A DNA stretch of 64,000 nt from Candidatus Saccharibacteria bacterium UBA2018 (GTDB taxonomy: Bacteria; Patescibacteriota; Saccharimonadia; Saccharimonadales; Saccharimonadaceae): positions 62,001-126,000 of the forward strand of contig DDCA01000001.1 in assembly GCA_002335175.1 (NCBI GenBank), given 5' to 3'. Positions 59,888 through 64,000 of the stretch are shown here, in pieces (the stretch's first letter is position 1; each line of letters opens with the position of its first letter). The position numbers and the translations under genes were made by a program. The notes beneath the pieces were generated by a model. The model made no database searches, was not told the origin of the DNA, and saw nothing but the letters and a program-made list of their open reading frames with translations.

Positions 59888-60262
59888 TCACCAGTGGGTG
59901 GGTCGTGCCATCTCCTGGACCGCTTCAATGATGCGGTCATGGTCGTGCGGCGTGCATGCGTCGGTTTCGAAGACCGTCACATCGGGCCTGCCTTCGAGTG
60001 CCATCTGGTAGAACTTGAAGTTCTCGCCTACCAAAAGCCCGGCGAAGGGTGTGTCGAGGACGGGCCACACGCGGGTGAATGTCACGCGCCAGAAAACGAG
60101 CTGGCGCCAGGTGGACGGTCGGACGGCGACGCGTGTTCCGCTGTTCGGGTTCTCGCGAAGCTGCCGGCCAACTGCCCGCTGGGCGGCTAGAGTCAGCGTC
60201 TTCTGCCGGAGCACTTCAGCCGACGGGAAATCGGTCAGCCGAGTCGAAAATGAAAGATCCAA
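59888..60262 (-). CDS. Orphan protein, first gene of AUUUCG-leader B operon
   Basis: This 124-residue protein has a helical, Arg-rich first half and mixed second half; no family is recognised. AGGAGA lies 5 nt upstream of a TTG at 60262, the only start in reach; there is no ATG or GTG near the site. A longer plus-strand frame (59621-60190) crosses both genes but has no such signals. Confidence 0.58.
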   Translation of the reverse strand: MDLSFSTRLTDFPSAEVLRQKTLTLAAQRAVGRQLRENPNSGTRVAVRPSTWRQLVFWRVTFTRVWPVLDTPFAGLLVGENFKFYQMALEGRPDVTVFETDACTPHDHDRIIEAVQEMARPTHW

Positions 60263-60281
60263 TGGATTCTCCTATGATATG

Positions 60282-60342
60282 CCTGTCAAACTCCTATTTC
60301 GGAGCTAGCAGGACGGATGGACTTGCTCGCTCAACGAAATCT
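60282..60342 (-). promoter_or_regulatory. 5' leader RNA element, copy B
   Basis: On the minus strand AUUUCG (60340-60335) pairs with CGAAAU (60301-60296), and GAGC pairs with GCUC. CUCC/GGAG forms the competing hairpin. The AGUUUGACAGG segment (60292-60282) complements 59468-59478 near the terminator. Confidence 0.6.
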
Positions 60343-60348
60343 GGATGA

Positions 60349-60378
60349 ACTATATCCTTTTCGTATCTGTATTGTCAA
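60349..60378 (-). promoter_or_regulatory. Promoter of the leader B operon
   Basis: TTGACA (60373-60378), an 18-bp spacer and TATAGT (60349-60354) on the minus strand. Transcription should start near 60342, just before AUUUCG. Confidence 0.7.
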
Positions 60379-60387
60379 TAAAATTAG

Positions 60388-60428
60388 AACTGCCCCCGAC
60401 CGAAGTGGCCGGGGGCAGTTTGACAGGC
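60388..60428 (-). terminator. Terminator of gene 60443 with adjacent 3' pairing element
   Basis: AACTGCCCCCG (60388-60398) pairs with CGGGGGCAGTT (60410-60420), followed on the minus strand by CTAATTTTATT. AGTTTGACAGGC (60417-60428) is a perfect inverted copy of 60809-60820 in the leader of the same transcript. Confidence 0.8.
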
Positions 60429-60442
60429 AGGTGCAAAGACAC

Positions 60443-60793
60443 CTAGGCGGCGAAAGCGATCGCGCACAGGGCGTCCGTGATCTCCTCCACTCGAGAGGCA
60501 TCGGCATCCGAAGGCAGCTGCTCTAAGATCGTGCGTCCACCGTAGCGGTAGCTCCACCACACCTCGCCCTTACGGGTCAGCCAGACCGTCAGCCAGCTGT
60601 CGCTGAGCAACTGCTTGGCGATGACTTTCTGCCTGGGTACGCGAAGTCTCCTACGGGGTAAACGAAGCGTGATGCAGTCCGCAGACCAATCCTGGGCATC
60701 CAACTGCATCAGGGCAGCCTGCTTGACGTGCTCCAACCTCTGCATGTCGTTCGCCCCGGCAGGGGTCATGGACGTGACGCGAGCAACGCTCAC
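60443..60793 (-). CDS. Orphan protein (GC-rich, SD-led class, AUUUCG leader A)
   Basis: This 116-residue protein has a beta-strand-rich middle (CITLRLPRRRLRVPRQ; WLTVWLTRKGEVWWSYRYGG) and no recognised family. ATGAGGAAAT precedes a GTG start at 60793. It has its own promoter, structured leader and terminator; the promoter overlaps the end of pth. Confidence 0.62.
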   Translation of the reverse strand: MSVARVTSMTPAGANDMQRLEHVKQAALMQLDAQDWSADCITLRLPRRRLRVPRQKVIAKQLLSDSWLTVWLTRKGEVWWSYRYGGRTILEQLPSDADASRVEEITDALCAIAFAA

Positions 60794-60808
60794 ATTTCCT
60801 CATTTCCA

Positions 60809-60875
60809 GCCTGTCAAACTCCGATTTCGGAGAAGACGCAGGCTATGGTAGCAGCGGGTTTCTCAACGAAATAAC
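60809..60875 (-). promoter_or_regulatory. 5' leader RNA element, copy A
   Basis: On the minus strand AUUUCG (60872-60867) pairs with CGAAAU (60829-60824), and GAGAA pairs with UUCUC. The arm CUCCGA can instead pair with UCGGAG (CUCCGAAAUCGGAG). AGUUUGACAGGC (60820-60809) perfectly complements 60417-60428 next to the terminator (12 bp). Confidence 0.65.
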
Positions 60876-60881
60876 TTTGCC

Positions 60882-60910
60882 ATTTTAGCACGTAAAGGGT
60901 TATTTGTCAA
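60882..60910 (-). promoter_or_regulatory. Promoter of gene 60443
   Basis: TTGACA (60905-60910), a 17-bp spacer and TAAAAT (60882-60887) on the minus strand; the -35 lies in the last codons of pth. Confidence 0.75.
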
Positions 60911-61469
60911 TAACACTTATGCTTGTGGGTTGGTGGCTATCCGCCAGGAATGATTCGGTTAATCGAACAACCTGCGCTAATACTGAGCGCTCCAGGACGT
61001 GGGCTTCGTCCTTGGTAAATTTACTTAGCACAAAGTCAACGTCACCAACTTGTGATCTGCTTGCATTCTCTACCCCAATCCTCATACGAACCGAAGATGC
61101 ACCGCCATGTTGGTTAATAGACTTAATGCCGTTATTCCCGGCGTCGCTACCACCGTGGCGGATGCGGATAGTTCCGAACGGTAGCGCCAGCTCGTCGTGG
61201 ATAACGAGCGTGTCGGCCGGGTCGACTTTGTAAAAGTCAATCAGACTGCGGTAACTTCGGCCAGCCTCGTTGTAGAAGGTCTGGGGTTTTACCAGTAGCA
61301 CTTTTTCACCATGTATGGAAAATTCAGCGACTTCGGCGTTAAACTTCGGTTTGTCGCTAAAGTCTGCCCCCAGCTCTTTCGAAATGGCATCAAGGGCCAA
61401 AAAGCCGGTATTATGCCGGGTACCGACGTATTTTGAGCCTGGATTTCCGAGTCCGAACACGATTTTCAT
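60900..61469 (-). CDS. pth: Peptidyl-tRNA hydrolase
   Basis: This 189-residue enzyme frees tRNA from stalled peptidyl-tRNA. Family motifs visible are GLGNPGSKYVGTRHNTGF (catalytic His in RHNTG), VKPQTFYNEAGRS with the conserved Asn, and HDELALPFG. TATACT lies 11 nt before the ATG. It is transcribed towards the orphan gene 60443. Confidence 0.94.
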   Translation of the reverse strand: MKIVFGLGNPGSKYVGTRHNTGFLALDAISKELGADFSDKPKFNAEVAEFSIHGEKVLLVKPQTFYNEAGRSYRSLIDFYKVDPADTLVIHDELALPFGTIRIRHGGSDAGNNGIKSINQHGGASSVRMRIGVENASRSQVGDVDFVLSKFTKDEAHVLERSVLAQVVRLTESFLADSHQPTSISVIDK

Positions 61470-61565
61470 ATCTGTAAACCAGTATAGCGTATTGCATTTT
61501 TACAATGTTTATGGTATTATAAAAAATGGACATCATTCACTTCCCCTATAGATTGGAGTCCACCC

Positions 61566-61856
61566 ATGTCTCGTGAGTATGACACGGACAAGCACGTTTC
61601 GCTCTCAGACCGAAGGTCGTACTTCGGCATGACCATCGTCTTCGCGGTCCTGACCGCTATCAGTTACCACTGGTATGGCGGTGACGTTTGGCTGAGCCGG
61701 CTGCTCCTTGTAGCCACCCTCTGTTGGGCGGTTCTGTACGGCGTTTTTCTGCTGAGGTACCACCTCGTCGAGCGCCGCCGAGCCATTCGGTCACAGCCGG
61801 AGCTTGTATGGTTCTGGTCTTCGGACCGGGACGCTGACGACCAGCGCGTGGTCTAA
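61566..61856 (+). CDS. Small two-TM membrane protein (GC-rich, SD-led class)
   Basis: This 96-residue protein has two transmembrane helices (~22-38 and ~45-66) and a charged C-terminus. No family is recognised. Its promoter is TTGCAT-N17-TATTAT, and the leader has TTGGAG before the ATG. TGGAC (61527-61531) can pair with GTCCA (61558-61562), partly covering the Shine-Dalgarno. It lies on the plus strand between two minus-strand genes. Confidence 0.62.
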   Translation: MSREYDTDKHVSLSDRRSYFGMTIVFAVLTAISYHWYGGDVWLSRLLLVATLCWAVLYGVFLLRYHLVERRRAIRSQPELVWFWSSDRDADDQRVV

Positions 61857-61867
61857 AACGCGCATTC

Positions 61868-61910
61868 CCCCGCCACCTCCCGACATCCACTGTCGGTTGA
61901 GGTGGCGGGG
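61868..61910. terminator. Long bidirectional-type terminator hairpin
   Basis: CCCCGCCACCTC (61868-61879) pairs with GAGGTGGCGGGG (61899-61910) and an inner CCGACA/TGTCGG extends it. It lies between convergent 61566 and der. Confidence 0.75.
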
Positions 61911-61920
61911 ATCGTCAATT

Positions 61921-63312
61921 TCAGACGGCTTTCGACTTGTTAATCGGTTCTTTACCTTCCGCCATTCGCTGGCGGTTTTCTTTTATCTGCTTTTCGTCGC
62001 GAAATGAAAACTTCACTGGAGTGCCGGAATAGTCATAGGTTTCCCGCAGCAGTTTTTCCAGATAGCGCTTGTAGCTCCAGTGGACGAACTTCAGGTTGCT
62101 GCCGTAAATGACGAACCACGGCGGTGCGGTGTCGGTCTGAACCATATACCGTAATTTGGGGTGGGAATTTTTGAGCCCGGCTGGCGGGTGTTTAGCCGTT
62201 GCTTTTTGGAGCAAGTCGTTAAGTACCCGTGTCTTGGTTTCTTGTTTACGACGAGCGTCAATATCGGTCGCGAGATCAAATAGCTTTGTGACATTCTGGC
62301 CGGTAACACTTGATGTAAATATGAGAGGTGCCCACGGGGTAAACTTAAAGTTATAACTGATTTTTGGTGCCAATGCGTCACGGGTGTAGGCATCTTTGCC
62401 TTCTACGCTATCCCACTTGCTCACCACAATGACGAGCCCCTTGCCCGCTTCGGCAATAATGCCGGCAAGGCGTTGGTCAAGCGCTGTGTTGAGTTCGTTG
62501 ACGTCCATCAAAAGGAAGCAAATGTCTGACTCTTCTATTGCTGCGAGTGTTCTAAGGACGCTGAACTTTTCTATGCCAACCTCTTGTTTACCTTGGCGGC
62601 GAACGCCGGCCGTGTCGAGCAGTTCAAGTGTGCGCTGGTTGTATCTTACCTGGACACGGTTTACGTCGCGGGTGGTGCCGGCAATATTGGCAACTACAGC
62701 CTGCTGCTTGCCGGCAAGGCGGTTAAACAAGTTGCTTTTGCCTACATTCGGCCGGCCTATCAGTGCAATACGCAGGATATCGTCCGCATCCTTTTCGGAA
62801 ACCGGCGGGATGATAGCGGCGACAGCGTCTAATAGTTCCGATATACCGCTATTATGTTCGGCCGACGTGCGGATAATATCCTTGATGCCAAGCCGTTTGA
62901 ATTCATCATCAGGTAGCGAAGCTCTTAAATCCGCTTTGTTGGCGACAAGAAGGACCGGCTTTTTGCTTTTTAAAGCCTTTTTAGCGACAGAGCGCTCCTC
63001 GTCGCCGACATGCTGAGTACTGTCAACCACGACAAGAATAACATCGGCTGCGTCGGCGGCTTCTTCAATTTGCTCTTGAATACTTGCTTCAAATTCATCT
63101 TCCGGATTTTTTAAACCGGCAGTATCGACCAGCCAAAATTGGGCATCGCGGCCATTGTTTTTGTAACTCACCTTGCCAAGCACATTGTCACGGGTGGTGC
63201 CGGCTTCTCGAGCTACGACCGCCTGCTGGCTTTTGACGAGACGATTAAAAAGCGAGCTTTTGCCCGCGTTCGCCCGGCCGATGATGGCCACAGTCGGTAG
63301 TTTGGATGCCAT
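61921..63312 (-). CDS. der: Ribosome-assembly GTPase Der (EngA)
   Basis: This 463-residue protein has two tandem GTPase domains, each with a P-loop (GRANAGKSS and GRPNVGKSN), NKAD and SKWD base-recognition motifs, and a C-terminal KH-like domain. Der is needed for 50S assembly. TATAAT lies 10 nt before the ATG. Confidence 0.95.
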   Translation of the reverse strand: MASKLPTVAIIGRANAGKSSLFNRLVKSQQAVVAREAGTTRDNVLGKVSYKNNGRDAQFWLVDTAGLKNPEDEFEASIQEQIEEAADAADVILVVVDSTQHVGDEERSVAKKALKSKKPVLLVANKADLRASLPDDEFKRLGIKDIIRTSAEHNSGISELLDAVAAIIPPVSEKDADDILRIALIGRPNVGKSNLFNRLAGKQQAVVANIAGTTRDVNRVQVRYNQRTLELLDTAGVRRQGKQEVGIEKFSVLRTLAAIEESDICFLLMDVNELNTALDQRLAGIIAEAGKGLVIVVSKWDSVEGKDAYTRDALAPKISYNFKFTPWAPLIFTSSVTGQNVTKLFDLATDIDARRKQETKTRVLNDLLQKATAKHPPAGLKNSHPKLRYMVQTDTAPPWFVIYGSNLKFVHWSYKRYLEKLLRETYDYSGTPVKFSFRDEKQIKENRQRMAEGKEPINKSKAV

Positions 63313-63323
63313 AGTGAAGATTA

Positions 63324-63977
63324 TTATAACAGAGGTAGAACAGATTCGCGAGCATGAGCGGTTTGGTTCGTCTCCTGCAGGCTCCGCTGAAACAGGCTTT
63401 CGTCACGCTCGCAAATATCTATGATTGCCGGAAATATTTTCTTTTGTAGGTTTAAGCGGTGGATCGGACAGCGTCCGTCCTTTTCGACACCGATAGCCTG
63501 CTTTGCCTGATCTATTACTTCACTCAAATCTTCAAAACCAATTCCATCTTCATCAATTCGCCAACCTTTTAAATCTTCGACACCGAGGGGTTCATACGTA
63601 TGAAAAAGACCAATTGATTTCTCGACCTCTTCTGCAACGACCGGAGTTTTTGTCATTAGACGGTTTAGAAGACTGTACGTTCGCCTTCCCCCAAGCGCGG
63701 TACTTAACTCGTCTATCGATATACCCTCCTCGCGAGCTAACATAGCGGCGATATAACATGTTCTGAACATCACACGAACACCGAAAACCGGGGGTGCTTC
63801 TTTGACATCGTAATACCAATTGGTGTTATCTTTCAGAACATCAACAACCAAAAGATCACCTGCTTTTGCGTACCTGACTGCTTCTTCGTCTGGACGTCGT
63901 GTTACGGTACGCGAAGTCGACCAGTCTTGGGCAGATTTCTGGACGGCATCATTAAACTTGGCGACATGACGAAACAT
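63324..63977 (-). CDS. Hypothetical soluble protein
   Basis: This 217-residue protein has a mostly helical fold, with one Cys-rich patch (DGRCPIHRLN, DICERDE) and no recognised family. TATAAT ends 7 nt before the ATG at 63977, so the mRNA should be leaderless. It precedes der by 11 nt and may be cotranscribed with it. Confidence 0.6.
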   Translation of the reverse strand: MFRHVAKFNDAVQKSAQDWSTSRTVTRRPDEEAVRYAKAGDLLVVDVLKDNTNWYYDVKEAPPVFGVRVMFRTCYIAAMLAREEGISIDELSTALGGRRTYSLLNRLMTKTPVVAEEVEKSIGLFHTYEPLGVEDLKGWRIDEDGIGFEDLSEVIDQAKQAIGVEKDGRCPIHRLNLQKKIFPAIIDICERDESLFQRSLQETNQTAHARESVLPLL

Positions 63978-64000
63978 TGATATAATTATATACTAATAAT

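Noticed and set aside
57007..60190. Long plus-strand frames opposite the orphan genes (57007-57435, 59479-59886, 59621-60190)
   Set aside because: High GC makes long shadow frames. The minus strand has promoters, Shine-Dalgarno sequences, spaced stops and terminators in register; the plus strand has none.
56969..60900. Integron-like cassette array with attC sites
   Set aside because: The repeated pieces are promoter-proximal leaders and terminators of independent transcripts. There is no integrase and no GTTRRRY core organisation; cassettes would normally lack promoters.
1..64000. tRNA or rRNA genes, CRISPR arrays, insertion sequences
   Set aside because: No T-loop-like GGTTCRA stretches in tRNA context, no spaced direct repeats and no transposase-like frames were seen on either strand by reading; a tRNAscan/minced run would be decisive.

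Overview
The window reads as a chromosomal segment of a Patescibacteria (CPR) bacterium, most likely a Saccharibacteria (TM7) relative. This is inferred from protein character, gene order and the absence of biosynthetic pathways, not from a 16S gene. Genes are short and tightly packed. Housekeeping genes (lysS, serS, secA, prfB, glyS, topA, der, pth, rpmA) sit among lineage-specific hypotheticals. TGA serves as a stop codon and an RF2 gene is present, so the standard bacterial code applies. I found no tRNA, rRNA, CRISPR array, insertion sequence or prophage.

Layout. 0-12 kb: end of lysS, membrane proteins, a MacB/LolD-type ABC exporter, serS, hpf, secA and an M16 peptidase. 12-21 kb: murD, murI/prfB (divergent), ftsE-ftsX with a secreted CHAP hydrolase, a C-terminal processing protease and a response regulator. 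21-28 kb: rpmA, an RNA methyltransferase-like gene, xseA-xseB, a methyltransferase, a histidine kinase/response regulator pair and recO. 29-40 kb: glyS with a small membrane operon, a LURP-one-like protein, a ferric-reductase-like/cupredoxin pair, a possible KwaB-like (DUF4868) protein, a PIF1-like helicase, a YvcK/CofD protein and a HAD hydrolase. 40-48.4 kb: a compact dcw cell-wall/division cluster (mraZ-rsmH-ftsL-ftsI-mraY-ftsW-murG-ftsQ) behind GTGG repeats that look like a MraZ operator. 48.4-49 kb: an AT-rich gap where gene orientation flips from mostly plus to mostly minus, a candidate replication terminus. 49-64 kb: a VirD4/TraD-like ATPase, a sigma-region-4/HARE-HTH regulator, a pilin-like protein, topA, dprA, an orphan structured RNA, a run of small orphan genes, pth and der.

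Two gene styles coexist. Core genes mostly have TTGACA/TATAAT-type promoters whose -10 box ends only 6-9 nt before the start codon, so their mRNAs should be leaderless. A second set of small, GC-richer orphan genes (13661, 28478, 32206, 57022, 58850, 59491/59888, 60443, 61566) has short 5' leaders, Shine-Dalgarno sequences and mostly strong terminators.

The most interesting signal is in that second set. Three transcripts share a 5'-terminal RNA element (AUUUCG paired with CGAAAU, plus a covarying helix and a competing hairpin). Four, perhaps five, carry a 5' UTR segment complementary to a segment just before the terminator (12 bp perfect in one, 11 and 9 bp each with a GU pair in two, 10 bp perfect in an unrelated sequence). 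Another has an H-type pseudoknot covering the spacer before its start codon. I recognise none of these as a described RNA family.
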